DNA from: Ottelia alismoides | Lineage: Eukaryota; Streptophyta; Magnoliopsida; Alismatales; Hydrocharitaceae | Direction of reading: 5' to 3' | Assembly (NCBI GenBank): GCA_037367405.1 | Contig: JAZKJV010010616.1 | Coordinates: 1,513,501-1,577,500, forward strand | Length of the DNA stretch: 64,000 nucleotides | Shown: piece by piece, positions 35,243 to 46,791 of the stretch | How positions within the stretch are numbered: position 1 is the first letter of the stretch | How the letters are laid out: every line of letters starts with the position of its first letter | Position numbers and translations under genes: made by a program | Notes under the pieces: model-generated | Told to the model about the DNA's origin: nothing | The model's input: the letters and a program-made list of their open reading frames with translations, nothing else | Databases searched by the model: none

Positions 35243-35909
35243 TAGGGATGTCAATCTGGGTATATCCATTGGGTACCCGACCCAAACCCGCCCCATTTAA
35301 GAACCCAAAATCTGCCCCATTTATTTTTAGATGGGCCCATGTCTTGAATTTACTATCCATGTGAGTATGGGTATGGGGTTGAGATTGCCTTATAGGTACC
35401 CAAATCCGAACCTGTCCCAAACCTGAATAGAAAATACATATAAATATAGATATGTGTGTTGCATTTTAATCAAACATGTCAAACCCACTTCTTAACTAAT
35501 AGTATCAAGCTGTATATATAAAATCCAACTCAATTTTCTCGTCTATATCCATTTATTCATATTCATGTACCTTTTTATATTGTCAATAAATAAAAATTAT
35601 CAACCCAAAACAGTTAAACACCAATATATAAACCTTTAACATTCCCTACACGTTACACATCTTTGTGTACCACCATATTACATGATCTTCCTCTATTTTA
35701 CCTATGTATGAAAATCTTATGTGCATTTAATAATAGTTTAAAAATTTTATTATGTCAAATATGTAGGTACCCATTGGGTACATGGGTATCCGTCGGGTAT
35801 ATAGATACCCGCTAGAAAGTACCCATTTAATAAATGGGTGGGTATGGGTAGTAATTTTATAAATGGGTATGGGTTTGGGACTATTGATACTGACCCGTTG
35901 ACATCTCTA
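35243..35909. mobile_element. hAT-type MITE 1 (667 bp) in LARD2
   Basis: Ends TAGGGATGTCAA and TTGACATCTCTA form 12-bp terminal inverted repeats with one mismatch. They are flanked by perfect 8-bp duplications CACAGAAA at 35235-35242 and 35910-35917. An 8-bp target is the hAT hallmark. The interior is non-coding with many GGGTACCC-like repeats near both ends. It is absent at the matching place in LARD1. Confidence 0.92.
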
Positions 35910-36035
35910 CACAGAAACGTGTGTTACATATCAATCAAAGAAATTAATAATGGAAGACAATAAAATGATCTACGAATCAGAAATTAACACTTAATTAAAT
36001 ATTAAAAATCCAAATAAAATGAAAGATGATTCGTG

Positions 36036-36053
36036 TCCCTGGCAACGACACCA
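36036..36053 (-). other. Primer binding site of LARD2 (tRNA-Asp type)
   Basis: Minus strand TGGTGTCGTTGCCAGGGA lies two bases from the LTR end. It is the Athila-type tRNA-Asp primer site with small changes; compare LARD1 at 60608-60625. Confidence 0.8.
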
Positions 36054-36523
36054 TTTGACAAAACGCAAAGTTCAACCTCTTAAGAAGTCATTTTAGTGCG
36101 TTGTAGTCGGACGAATTAGATGCGTCAAACACCACTTAATTAAATTATCCATTAAAATAAAGCGGTCGATTTTTAATTTACCTGTGCAAGCCCAAGGTCG
36201 AACTCATGGACACGAACCTCTTAAACATTTATCTAGACTCCTAATACCTAAATTAAGCGATGAATTAAAAATTCATAGGTCAATGCATGCACATGGATAC
36301 AGGAACAAACGCAAAAGGAACATGTAACAGATATTTTTATTTGCTTTTTAATATGCAAGAGAATGCAAGGTTAGAATGATGCAAATATGCCCAAATTATA
36401 CAGAATCAATAAGCAATAAATGGCAGTAAATTTCAGAAAGAGTTCACGAAGCCATTTTCATTGACAAACTACTTAATGGCATGAAAATCATTAAACAAGT
36501 GACACTATGTAATTAGATTTATC

Positions 36524-38674
36524 TAGAGGTGTTAATCGAATCGAATACCTTCGAATCCACAAGGATTCTAATTCAATTCATTGTAAAACTTTCGAATCCG
36601 AACTCGAATAGAATTTCAAACAAATTGACTAACTTAAATTCAGATTCAATTCATTTGAAGTTTCGAATATTCAATTTTGATTCATTTTATTTCAAATTTG
36701 AAATTATTAATTAATGTGTTAAAGCTTATATAAATAATATTATATGAAGAATAATATAATATAAATATTTTATTGTATAAATCTAATTTTGAAAGTATAT
36801 TACTAAGTTATGTTGAAAAAACTATAAAATCGAGGAAAATATCAAACCAATACAACATAGTGGATAAAAGTGCATAATTTTTATAATTATATGTCTTTTA
36901 GAATCTAAATATACTCTTTTTTAAATGATGAAGAAATGTATAAATACAATATAATTATATGATCCTATCAAATAGATATAATATCATTGACGAATTTGGA
37001 TAAACCTCTAGAGGAGGTCTATCCCGCTGTTCTCTCAAAAAAATAATATCATTGACGAAAAAGCTGAACACATTATAATTATCATTGCATGTTAAAAGAA
37101 ATACAATATCAGAGTTATATAGAAAGTTGATACGAATTAATATTATTATTTAAAATAATGGGAATAATAAAAAAGAATTTAGCAAGATAACACCTCTTCA
37201 TTAAGTGTGAGGATCTTCATTATCAAAAATCAAGCCATGAAAATGAAATATATGAATTTTTAATGTACAATGGAACAACTTACATTATGGTGAGAAGAAC
37301 TTGTATATTCCTCACATGGTGATAAATGTCGCATTGACAATGATAATCATCATGGATTGCCATGCCAGGAATCAGAACAACAAAAAAGCAAAGGGAATAT
37401 ATCTTGATAAATTTCGAATCATGACAAATGTTAAGTAGGAATGCGAAGTAGCAAAATCATCATTTTCACATGCTAGGAGAAAGGATACAATAATCTATCA
37501 TTGGTATTTAGGATCTTTGGTAGATAATAAAAGGAAGAATGAAAAAGGCAGTGTAAGGAATGTGGGAACATGAAAATAAATGTATGGGTGAGGAATTATA
37601 ATAACATTCAACATTTGATCTTTCCTATTAGATTCAATACTAATATTTTAAATCTTTTTTATAGTTGATATTTAGTCTTTAACTAATAGGATTATACATA
37701 CATATATATACATATTAGATTTGGTATGATTTAGAGTCCTTTGTATACTCTTAATGCCTCAAATTTTCTAAATAGTATGCTAAGATTGATTATTATATTT
37801 ATACAAATTAGGTCATACTTAAGCTACTGCCACTAGGCTAAAATAATAAAATAAAGACATGGACTTAGATATTTTGTATAACCGACGCAAGAAGGACCCA
37901 CATTTCTAGCTCATAATATTTTGCAGTCAAAACACTTGAACTTGCTTATAAAGGGGATAGGAAAGAGATTGGATCTCATTAAGGGGCCTAATGTTGCATA
38001 TATATTTCACGCATTGGCAAGTCACGTCGGTATAGCGTGATACTATGAGTACGGAAATCATAGCGGTGAAGGGTGAACATGATAAATCATATCAATGGAT
38101 CTAAGTTATGATTGTATGTTTAAAATTAAACACTTAATAAATGTAGTAAGTTGGTTTGAGAGAATCTTTAATTGTCTGCACATGTTATGCTTAGTGATAT
38201 AATGCAAATGCTAAATCTTTCAATGTAAATGAAATGTAATAGCTTTTTAATACATATTCACATATTCTTTTCTACATATATTAACTTACAAATGAATTCA
38301 AATAGATGCATATCAACTTTTTGATGTAATTATGTTATAATTACTTGCACAAGAATATTCAGAAAAGATCCTAATCAACCCAGAGTGGTTGTTACATGTA
38401 TATATGTAATATGTATGTAGGATATGCATGTATATGTATGTATTATGTATATATAAATACATTGTTACATATATACATATATGTATGGATATAAAATATC
38501 GAATCGAATCATTATCGAACAAATTCAGGTAACTTCAGATTCGATTCATTTGGGAATCGAATCCCCAAGTTCAATTCAAATTCAGTTCATTTGATTTCGA
38601 ATCGAACTTTTTTCAAATTTTTATCGAACGAATCTTAATCGAATTCGAATGATCCAATTCAATTAGCAACCCTA
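36524..38674. mobile_element. hAT-type non-autonomous element 2 (2.15 kb)
   Basis: Starts TAGAGGTGTTAATCGAAT and ends ATTCAATTAGCAACCCTA, imperfect terminal inverted repeats. Flanks are GATTTATC (36516-36523) and GATTTAATC (38675-38683), an 8-bp duplication with one added base. Both ends carry repeated TTCGAAT blocks. The long AT-rich interior has no transposase frame. A 48-bp poly(A)-ended insert sits at 36995-37042. Confidence 0.82.
36995..37042 (+). mobile_element. 48-bp poly(A)-ended retro-insert with 17-bp target duplication
   Basis: ATAATATCATTGACGAA occurs at 36978-36994 and again at 37043-37059. Between them lie 48 bp starting TTTGGATAAACC and ending in a run of A. Long target duplication plus an A tail is the mark of LINE-driven insertion of an RNA. 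The source RNA is not recognised; it may be the 3' end of a SINE or another short transcript. Confidence 0.75.
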
Positions 38675-40690
38675 GATTTAATCAATAAAATCAAAAGTGT
38701 CAAAATAGAACAATGGTGTGCCATTAGAAAGATGATTAAATTAGCTTCAAAACAAGACTAAAATCAACTCAAACGGAGCTCGGATGCTCAACATATGTAC
38801 GAAAGAGCTCAGGGGCATAAACGTAAAGAAAACATAGAAATAAATAGGGAAATATAACAAACAGGTCCATGAAAGGACTAAAATGTAAATAAAAAAGTTG
38901 CAAGGCCTTCCCTGATATTTACCCACATGCGTGGCGACAAATTGCAATTATTTAAACCCATAGGGGGTCGGATGAAATTTACCCCAGGCGCATATGGGAA
39001 TCACGTGATTGCTGGATCTGTGTGCAATTTAAAGAAGCTCGAGGGGCTTCCCTGCAAATTTCCCAGCCATTCACGTGACCAGACAAGTGAGTGCGAGGTT
39101 CGTGAGTTGTGTAGGCTCCTATTAGCTTCGGCTGCTGGCTCAACTTCAGTGTGTGGCTCGGGAGGCTCAGATGTGGCTCGGGGGTTCTGAGCCTGGAGGT
39201 TCGGTGCTGCCTCCCATCGCTGACGCGTGGCTGACTAGGGACCTCCCGATCATCATGATCGGACGGTGGTTGTACGAAGGCGGGGAGGCGATGTGGCTAT
39301 CTGAGGGTGGTCCGATCTTGCCAATCATACGGTGCATGTGCTTCGAGTTCTTCATCTCTGCCGCCTCCTACGGCAGAGTTGGCGGTGCTCCGGTGAAGGT
39401 ATGCTAGCTCCGCCACTACACTCTCGCCAAGACAAAGCTCTGTGGAGGTCCCTAGAGGTGCTGGATCGATCGTCGAAGTGAACCCAAGCTACGGGACCAC
39501 CTGGAAGAGGCTGATGTTGAACCATGGTCGGAGACAACGCTTGAGAAGATGCCTCCAATAAAACTCCGACCAAAGAAGGCATTCACCTGCAGAGGTTAGT
39601 TCTTATAGACAAAGCGTGCAAGTGAGAAGTGCAAATGAGGGTGAGTGAGATGGATGGCCGTCAAGGGGTGAAGAACGCGGTGGCCGGTCATCTTCTCCGA
39701 CGAGCTTCATAAAGAAGGGGGTGGAGTGGCCTGAGGTCACGTGAGAGAGAAGAGGTGATCCAAGTAGTGAGCGTGAATGAGGGTGATGTGGTGAAGCTTG
39801 GAGAACAATCTATGGAAGGTGATTGTGCAAGTAGAAGCCTAATAAAACAATAGAAAAGCAACGAAAATTCAGATGAAGATCGGAGAGGACTGACCTGGGG
39901 TTTTAGCGGAGCGAGGCCTGGGAATTAGGTCCTTGTGAACCTCGGGTCTTCGCTGAATTCCCCCGGTTGTGGGGAGCAACTCGACGATGTTGAAGCATCG
40001 CAAACTTGGCCTACCATGGTCAGGGGTCACACCGGGGGCGTGTCGTCGTCGCGGAGCCATCAATCGGTCCTCCCCCTATCACGAGGAGGAAGTGTGGTGC
40101 TGGGCGGAGCCCCATGTTAAGGCGGGCGGGGGTTACGGTGGCTGGAGAGGGGCTATTTCAAGGTGGAGCGTGGAGGTCCGATGAGGGGAGGCATGGATTG
40201 CGTGAAGGATATGGAGTGAGAGGAGGGCAGACGTGGCGACCTAATATGTCTGCGAGGGTGAGGGAAGATCGGGCTACGTCGGGGGGTGGTTGGTGAGATG
40301 AGGGGATGTCGAGGAGGCAGTGAAAATGGGAAGGGGGCGACGGGTTGGCGAGCTAGAGATCGTGGGAGAGAGATGGGATGGAGGTAGGAGATGGGTCTTC
40401 GAACATTGGATCTTATGATCCAACAACTGAGAAGGGGGCGTTAAAGGACGTACCTGATCAGATCGATGGAGACCTTCCGCCCACCTCCACCCAGTGCCTC
40501 CCTCCCGATCAGAGCTCCTCTCCTCCGTTGCAGTTGCCAAGAACTCGGAGGGGAAGGGGATAAAGGAGGAGGTAGTTGGCCTCGCCGTCGAGAACCCGCG
40601 ACCTCGTTGCCAACATGTTATTGTTGATGGTGAACAACGGAGGAGGAGGTGGTCGGAGGAGTAGAAAGGGTTGAAGGGTGAGGGGGATGG

Positions 40691-41150
40691 AAGAATATTG
40701 AAAGATGGGTGTGGGATTTTTTTTCGAATATGCCCCTCTTAACTATACTATGATTTGATTAAATCGTGATTAAGTTCAACTCATTGATGATTAAAGTAAC
40801 GGAGGGGCAAAAGTAATACACCTATAAGAAGTTGAGGGCACAACCGATATTCCCAAAAAGGGAGAGACATAACTGAAATTGCAATATCTCAAAGGGGCAC
40901 AATGGATAAAAACCCTATGTATAGACATGCATGTGACTAATGAAACAATGAACGTATTGGAAGCTTGGTTAGGATGCATGTATCTCAATTATATACCTGC
41001 AAAGGTTACAAACCCCAAGGTACTGAGTACCTTGGAGTCGTAGAATGAAGTCCTATAGGTGTTAAAATCACAGACCATCCATGATTCTAAATTTTCATAA
41101 TAAAATGGACACACCATGCGATTTAATGTCGATATTTTATGACCAACTGA
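40691..41150. other. Unassigned AT-rich stretch
   Basis: No reading frame with recognisable content, and no terminal repeats. It has no visible likeness to the LARD LTR start that would be expected here, so it is probably sequence outside the LARD2 element. Confidence 0.4.
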
Positions 41151-41992
41151 TAGGATTGTGCATATAGTTGGGCATTGGGTCAGGTCGGGTCCGGTTTGAG
41201 TTGACCCAACCCAAGTCCATTTAAGTATATGGGCTAATAGATCGGGCTTAGGCCCATTTTATTTTCAAATTTCAGGCTCAAGTCCAAATTTGGTCCAAAC
41301 TACATGGGTCGGGTTCGGGTCAGGCCGACCCAATTTAACATCTATGTACACCAATACCATGTGTTATGTTCTTCTTGCATTTATCTAGTTGTTGCTTATG
41401 CATGTGTGCATGTTTAAAACTTTAAGTTCGGTTCGAGATTCTGACATTAGTTGTATGTTGGAAATAGAGTGTGGGGAAAAATATGGTAACATAAACCACA
41501 ATTCAATTCATCATTACATATTCTATTTAGATGCAGACACTCTAATTTAGTACAGATTGCTTACTTACAATTGTACATGCTCTGACACTTGAAGGTACGT
41601 ATTCCATTCTTGCTTATAAATGTAATAATCTTGCATATTTATGTAATAATATTCTCTAGTTATGCCGCTAATGTATATAAATATTATTGTGTCTAAGCAT
41701 TTATTTTACACTCAAAATAAGAATATGAAAGTTAAAACATGGTATTTGGAACGAACATGAATATACTGAATATAATTATATCATATAGGTCGAGTTATTG
41801 GGCTTGAGGGTTTGAGTTTTCTCAGGCTGAAACCCGATCCAATAATCAATGTGGGCTCATTTTAGGGTCCACAGTTTGCCCACTAAATTTTGAATTTGGT
41901 CTTGAGTCAGGTTAATCGGGACGGATTTTTGGTCGGGTCGGCCCGGCCGAGCCCAATATCCAACCCAAGGTTGTGCTTGTGCATGACCTCTA
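41151..41992. mobile_element. hAT-like MITE 3 (about 840 bp), boundaries uncertain
   Basis: GGGTC-rich ends face each other: TTGGGCATTGGGTCAGGTCG near 41168 and the reverse complement CGACCCGGCC...GCCCAATATCCAACC near 41935-41965. The likely ends are TAGGATTGTGCA and TGCATGACCTCTA, resembling the other hAT ends in this window. No clean 8-bp duplication flanks these ends. TTGTGCAT at 41156-41163 and 41977-41984 is an alternative duplication. Non-coding. Confidence 0.6.
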
Positions 41993-42292
41993 AAACAGGT
42001 AGTTTGACTTAAGATGTAAGTCCGGATGATGTGGAAGATAATTTATTGCGTCAGATTGAGGGTCTGATGAAAACATGTGCAAAATTCATATGGATAAATA
42101 TACATTAAATGGTAGGGAAAGTAATAATATGATATGAGATTTATGGCAATTTGAGGTGGATCAGAATGACTATGATACGATAGAATTAGTTGGGCAGAAT
42201 ACCTTTCGTAACGAGAAATGAATAAATATATGCCGAAAACAAGTGACAAGATGATTTATACGGTGTCCTATGGGTGAGGTTTAATGCTAGAC
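41993..42292. other. Unassigned stretch between MITE 3 and the (TTA)n run
   Basis: About 300 bp of ordinary AT-rich sequence. I see no gene or repeat in it. Confidence 0.4.

Positions 42293-42355
<63 letters not shown>
42293..42355. repeat. (TTA)n microsatellite beside MITE B
   Basis: About 21 uninterrupted TTA units end exactly at the left edge of MITE B, mirroring the (TA)n run beside copy A. Confidence 0.95.
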
Positions 42356-42358
<3 letters not shown>

Positions 42359-42746
42359 GTGGGTAAAATGGAGCTGCCTCCATGGGGGAGCTAACTTGGC
42401 TCCCTCTGCATAATTTCGTCCCCTTTTTATTATTTTTTTTTCAAATTTTTTTACATAGATTTTCATCAATATATCCATATATTATATATCATTGAAATTT
42501 TGCGTGAAATAGAGAATCCTACGGCATTCATCCAGAAGGATCGTTTTTAGCAATTTTGTTACCGTTAAAAAAATGAATGTCTGGATGGAGGCCATAGGAG
42601 TCTCTGTTTCCCACAAAATTTTAATAGCATGATATATGGATATAGTGATGAATATTTACGAATGAAATTTTCAAAAAAAATCGAACGAAATAGAGCGGGA
42701 GGAGCCAAGTTAGCTCCCCCAAGGGGGTAGCCCTATTTAACCCTAT
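42356..42746. mobile_element. Foldback MITE, copy B
   Basis: Same family as copy A. Outer arms are GTGGGTAAAATGGAGCTGCC on the left and GGTAGCCCTATTTAACCC on the right; GGGGGAGCTAACTTGGCTCC faces GGAGCCAAGTTAGCTCCCCC. Inner arms face each other around a ~45-bp loop. The loop matches the reverse complement of copy A's loop (CCGTTAAAAAAATGA), so the two copies lie in opposite orientation. Non-coding. Confidence 0.88.
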
Positions 42747-42761
42747 ATATAGAGAGAGAAA

Positions 42762-42851
42762 AAAGATCCTACTCCATGGAGTAGGTAACTTACCTACTCC
42801 ATTTTCTTTTTTTTTCTTTTTTTTCTTTTATTTTTTTTAAAATTCTTTCAT
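42762..42851. mobile_element. Foldback MITE, copy C, left arm
   Basis: ATCCTACTCCATGGAGTAGG and GTAACTTACCTACTCC follow the layout of the outer arm of copies A and B with diverged sequence. A T-rich stretch follows, then TTAAAATTCTTTCA where the LINE begins. The inner part appears to resume after the LINE. Confidence 0.5.
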
Positions 42852-43885
42852 GGAGAGTTTTGGAGAAGAGACAAATAACTGTCATATACATTAATCTCAT
42901 AAAGGATATGTATGATAGGGCTTTATCTTGTGTAAGGACCCCGACGGGGAAGACTGGCTATTTTGATATCAACATTGGTTTACATCAAGGTTCAGCTTTG
43001 AGTCCATTTCTTTTTACTTTGATTATGGACGAGTTGACAAGTCACATTCAGGATGAGTTACCGTGGTGTATGTTATTTGCTGATGATATTGTGTTGATTG
43101 ACGAGACTAGAGATGGAGTAAATGAGAAGCTTGAGGTTTGGAGATATGCATTGGAGACTAAAGGCTTTCGTATAAGTAGGGCTAAGACGGAATATATGGA
43201 ATGCACCTTTGATGGAAGCAATGGTGAAGGAATCGAGGTGAAGATTGGTGACGATAACATTCAGAAGAGAGATTCTTTTAGATATCTGGGATCTATTTTG
43301 CAACATGATGGGGAAATTGATGGAGATGTTACTAATAGAATAAATGCAGGCTGGATAAAGTGGAGAGGAGCCTCCGCTGTTCTTTGTGATAAGAAAATTC
43401 CTTTAAAAATTAAAGGAAAGTTTTATAAAGCAGCCGTGAGACCTGCTATGCTTTATGGTTCTGAATGTTGGCCTGTGAACCATAGACATGTGCAGAGAAT
43501 GGTTGTAGCAGAAATGAAAATGCTAAGATGGATGTGTGGTCATACACGTAAAGATCGGATTTGGAATGATGAAATTAGAAAGAAAGTTGCTGTAGCTCCG
43601 ATCGAGGATAAGATGCGAGAAAACCGCTTAAGATGGTTTGGTCATTTACAAAGAAGGTCAACTGATGCACCGGTTAGGAGATGCGAGTGTTGGGATGTTG
43701 AGCCGGCTAAGAGAGGGCGAGGACGGCCCAAGAAGTGTTGGAAAGAGACTATACGAAGGGATCTTAGCTTTTTGGATATAAGTCCGAGATTGACCCAAGA
43801 TAGATCTGAATGGAGGCGAAGAATCCATGTAGTCGGCCCTAATTAATTGTGAGAAAAGGCTTTGTTGTTGTTGTTTGTTGTTATC
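42852..43885 (+). mobile_element. RTE-type LINE, 5' truncated
   Basis: One open frame (to TAA at 43844-43846) encodes the C-terminal ~330 residues of a LINE reverse transcriptase of the RTE clade. It has GLHQGSALSPFLFTLIMDEL, the catalytic FADDI (near 43073), FRYLGSILQHDGEI, MLYGSECWPV, LRWFGHLQRR and the basic RGRGRPKKCW. The endonuclease and RT N-terminal half are missing, as is common for dead-on-arrival LINE copies. After the stop a (TTG)n tail (43861-43885) serves as the 3' end, typical of plant RTE. The frame is uninterrupted, so the insertion is not old. Confidence 0.9.
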
Positions 43886-43886
43886 C

Positions 43887-43990
43887 CTCTAATATATCAT
43901 TCAAAGTTTTTTGTTAGAAATCGAAACTCCTACATTAAATGAGGATTGTTGTCATCCATTCATAATGTCATTGTAAAGAGTGCTCATCCA
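43887..43990. mobile_element. Foldback MITE, copy C, inner part after the LINE
   Basis: CCCTCTAATATATCATTCAAAG and GTTAGAAATCGAAACTCCTAC align with the inner arm of copy A (CCCTATATTATGTCATAAAAAT, GAGAAACAGAGACTCCTAC). The LINE therefore seems to have landed inside a MITE. The second outer arm is not found, so the copy is incomplete. Confidence 0.45.
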
Positions 43991-45589
43991 AGTCCAATAT
44001 CGTAACATGTGGTCACTGAGATTAGAATACCATCATTGTGAAGGTGATTTGTAAAACCTCTTGCAATTAAATGTACCGTTTGAGGATTGAATCTTTTTTT
44101 AATTTGTATGAATAGTGAACAATCAAAATTGAACAACGAAGAAAAACAAGGTACGATACACAATGAAGCTGCATGGGCAGTCTTCGCAATCACGTGGATT
44201 GAACCTCGCCCAAATTTTGTTGTCGGGAATGGTTGGCCCCCTATGAGGGTCATCTGATCCCCATCGGACGGTCTCCTCGAGTACAACACCTGTTGTACTA
44301 CAACAACAGACGATCAGATCTCCTCATAAGATACCATCGTTGAGAGAACATCTCATGACCTTCATGCCCCTAGCTGACCCTGACCCCTCCCTGATGCAGT
44401 GCATATCGTTAATCCCGCCACGAATTCACGAACAGATATATTCGTCCCTCTCTGATGCAGACTCTTTGTCTCCCATCAATGGATGCAGACACCCCACATT
44501 CAGGAGCACCCAAGTCGGACCTCATGTCCCATAATTCATCCATATCCGCCTCTCTAGGGCCCATTCGATAGGAGAATAAGGAGGAATGAGGGTGAGGTAT
44601 AATGTGAAATAAGACATTGCTTACCAATGTATATCAAGCACATTAGCATCTTAGATGAACACACTAGCATCTCACTAATCATAACCAATCTTAGATCTCA
44701 CACAGATGATAAAGCTCAATCAAGAAAGCTATCTAAAGTTTAACTTCTCAGATGAACATGACACAAGCTGTGTCACAATTAAAGATTCCTCCAAGTCAAC
44801 TGTAAGATAAATGATAACAAAAAGCGATAATATGGATTGGATGTAACTTTTGATAAAGGACACTTAAAACACATCAAGCTTCAAGCAGATTTCAAGGTGA
44901 TACATAACTAGACCCCCCACAGATTAATCACATATATAGACCAAAGTCATTTAAAAGCGATTTAGATAGAATGATTTATACACTTTGAGCCACTTCTGGT
45001 AATCTATCGAATAAAGCTTCTACTGAATGTAACATGAAATTTTATATGCGGTGAAACATGAATGACTAAAGGTAAAAACCTTTATATGGATCACTATCAC
45101 CTCATCTCTTTTATTTACAAGATTTGATTGGATTCAAAAGCCCGAATAAATCGTTGAATCTGGATTAGGTTGTTGCTTTAGAATACATCTAATCTTTGTT
45201 AATGCAATAGGTCAAATAGTAGATGAACCTCTCAATAATTCTAAGATAAGACTCAACATTAATTAGGACATCTAATCATGGTGTATTCCTCAGGATGGAT
45301 TAACACAAACAAACAAAAATGATAAAGCACCAAAATAATCATGGAAGACAATATCCAGTGAAGGTGCACATGAAAGAAGAAAAATTGATATATTCCCTAT
45401 ATTCCTCACCAACATTATGGAAGAAACAAAAAGTCATAGAACTAAAGCCAACAGCCTTATGCATCTTGATACAAGACGATTGGTAAACATTTTTCAAAGA
45501 GAAACTATGAATATGTGACATTTTGGCGTTGATGGAATGACAACCACGCTATATGCCCTTTTTCTATATCTAAAATCAGATTGTATTTT
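43991..45589. other. Unassigned stretch left of the GeBP-like pseudogene
   Basis: No convincing gene. 44160-44560 is less AT-rich and contains CATCGGACGGTCTCC, reminiscent of the GC-rich LTR cores of the LARD family, so part may be old LTR. 45300-45589 would be the 3' flank of the minus-strand pseudogene. Confidence 0.35.
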
Positions 45590-46044
45590 CTATATGGAAT
45601 TAGCAAGGACATTCACCATCTCCTTTAAATCATCCAGTTTTCTGCGGAAGGTCAAGCAACAACTCTTCTCGTATGCATCCTTGGGGTCCAACAAGATCTT
45701 CCATATGTTTTTGTGAGCCTCTTGAATAGGTTCTGCTCCAGTTTTTAACGACGTCATAAAGCCTCCTGCACTTAGCTATGAATGTCTTTACAGAATATTT
45801 ATTCTGAAGCTTGAAATGGCCATAGGCCAGGACGAAATGACCTTCGTTCACATGATCTTCAAGCGAAGATCTCCTGAACAGTTGCAACGCTTCCAGGAGG
45901 GCAGCTTCATCTGAGGACGACCACTTGCCGGACCTCTTGCCGCGGGAAGCGGCAGGCGTACTGGCCGACGGAGCAACATCTGAAGTGATATCCGACTGTT
46001 GTAGAGGTTCCTCGTAGACCGAGCTAGCGAATTTGAGCCTTCAT
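45590..46044 (-). pseudogene. GeBP/DUF573-like transcription factor fragment
   Basis: Minus strand, cut off at its 5' side by the copia LTR at 46045. The frame gives a Ser/Ala-rich linker, then GKWSSSDEAALLEALQLFRR and FIAKCRRLYDVVK. This is the pattern of the DUF573 DNA-binding domain of plant GeBP/GPL proteins (W..DE..LL..L..F, then K.RRL). One extra A in the run near 45745 breaks the frame. In the next frame the protein continues as EAHKNIWKILLDPKDAYEK and RRKLDDLKEMVNV to TAG at 45590-45592, like the KIW and coiled C-terminal parts of the family. Frameshift plus transposon make it non-functional. It is the only host-like coding sequence in the window. Assignment is by pattern; a trihelix-like relative is the alternative. 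Confidence 0.55.
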
Positions 46045-46629
46045 TGTTGGAGTAGCAGAAGATTGGTGGTGTATAAGAAGTAAATTAGAGTGAGAGGATA
46101 TGGATCAATGTATAAGCTAGATAAGAACTTAAGAACTTCTTTTCATTAAAAACTTGAACTTGCATACAAGTCTTAGACTTTACAAGAAGATGACTTACAA
46201 TACTTACAATAAAGGAAGAGAGACTTACAACACTTGGAAGGAGGAGGACACTTGAGAGACTCTTTGTGTCGGTAGAGGACTTCTTCTTTTTGTTGTGTGT
46301 AAAATGAGGACCTCTTGGGTGGCATTTATAGGCCCCCCAAGAGGGTGGAGATATTTTGAAGAGGGATCTAGAATCCTCTACCATACTTATCCTTTAAGAT
46401 AAAAATATCTAGATATTTTGGTGGGGGGTGGAGAAATATGTAGATATTTTCTCCACCTCTCTCTTTTCTAGAATACTCTGCCATGTACATGTCTTCATTA
46501 AGATTTTCCATATGTTGATGGAAGATATAGGACCACATCTTTTAATATGGGTGGAGGATTGTAGGGCCCGTGTATAATAGTCCATTGCAATATTACTTTA
46601 TGGGCTAATTACAAATTACATTTTCAACA
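46045..46629 (-). repeat. Copia 3' LTR (585 bp)
   Basis: Minus strand starts TGTTGAAAATG after a purine tract (AAGAGGGGG) and ends CTACTCCAACA: inverted ends TGTTG and CAACA. It aligns with 57229-57709 (for example the stretch AACTTAAGAACTTCTTTTCA in both). Confidence 0.9.
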
Positions 46630-46791
46630 CCCCCTCTTAATTTGTAATTTGCATTATCTTCCTGAAGTATTAGAACTTTTTCTGTTGGAAGTGGCTTTGT
46701 AAAAATAACTGCAAGTTGATCCTCAATGTTGATGAACTCCAGCTTGATGTCGTCATTCTCCACTAGCTCTCATATATAAAGATGACGAAGT

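Larger units (their letters stand above)
32198..36055 (-). mobile_element. LARD2: pol-less internal region of a LARD-like retrotransposon
   Basis: Bounded by a PPT at 32198 and a tRNA-Asp-type primer site at 36036-36053, this region has no gag, protease, RT or integrase in any frame. Blocks shared with LARD1 (60606-63745) include the leader (34980-35235), the stem-loop row (34043-34247) and a 3' block (32390-32910). It fits large retrotransposon derivatives (LARDs), which borrow proteins from an autonomous partner. The family traits (PBS, TGATGAA start, U5 motif, stem-loops) point to the Athila-type elements as partners. It contains an hAT MITE. Confidence 0.75.
36056..40690 (-). repeat. 5' LTR of LARD2 (minus), right end truncated, carries an hAT MITE
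   Basis: The left end is next to the primer site. The U5 motif (minus GTTCGACCTTGG, near 36190-36203) follows about 140 bp in. 38690-38990 aligns with the reverse complement of LARD1 59820-60060, and the GC-rich core 39000-40690 with LARD1 58030-59800, including CCGTTGGATC-type hairpins (40406-40423). The LTR start (TGATGAA and ~300 bp) is missing at the right. The hAT MITE 2 (36524-38674) accounts for 2.15 kb. Open frames in the GC-rich core have no recognised domain. Confidence 0.7.

Noticed and set aside
35058..35420. 120-codon minus-strand frame
   Set aside because: It is a chance frame crossing the boundary between the LARD2 leader and hAT MITE 1.
36524..38674. Possible hAT transposase inside the 2.15-kb element
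   Set aside because: Only short frames without transposase motifs; the interior is very AT-rich.
41156..41984. TTGTGCAT as a sure target duplication for hAT-like MITE 3
   Set aside because: It may instead be part of the imperfect inverted ends, because TAG...TGCA ends fit the other hAT elements; left as uncertain.
44340..44627. Open frames on both strands between the LINE and the GeBP-like pseudogene
   Set aside because: Short, without domain likeness; part of the sequence resembles GC-rich LTR cores.
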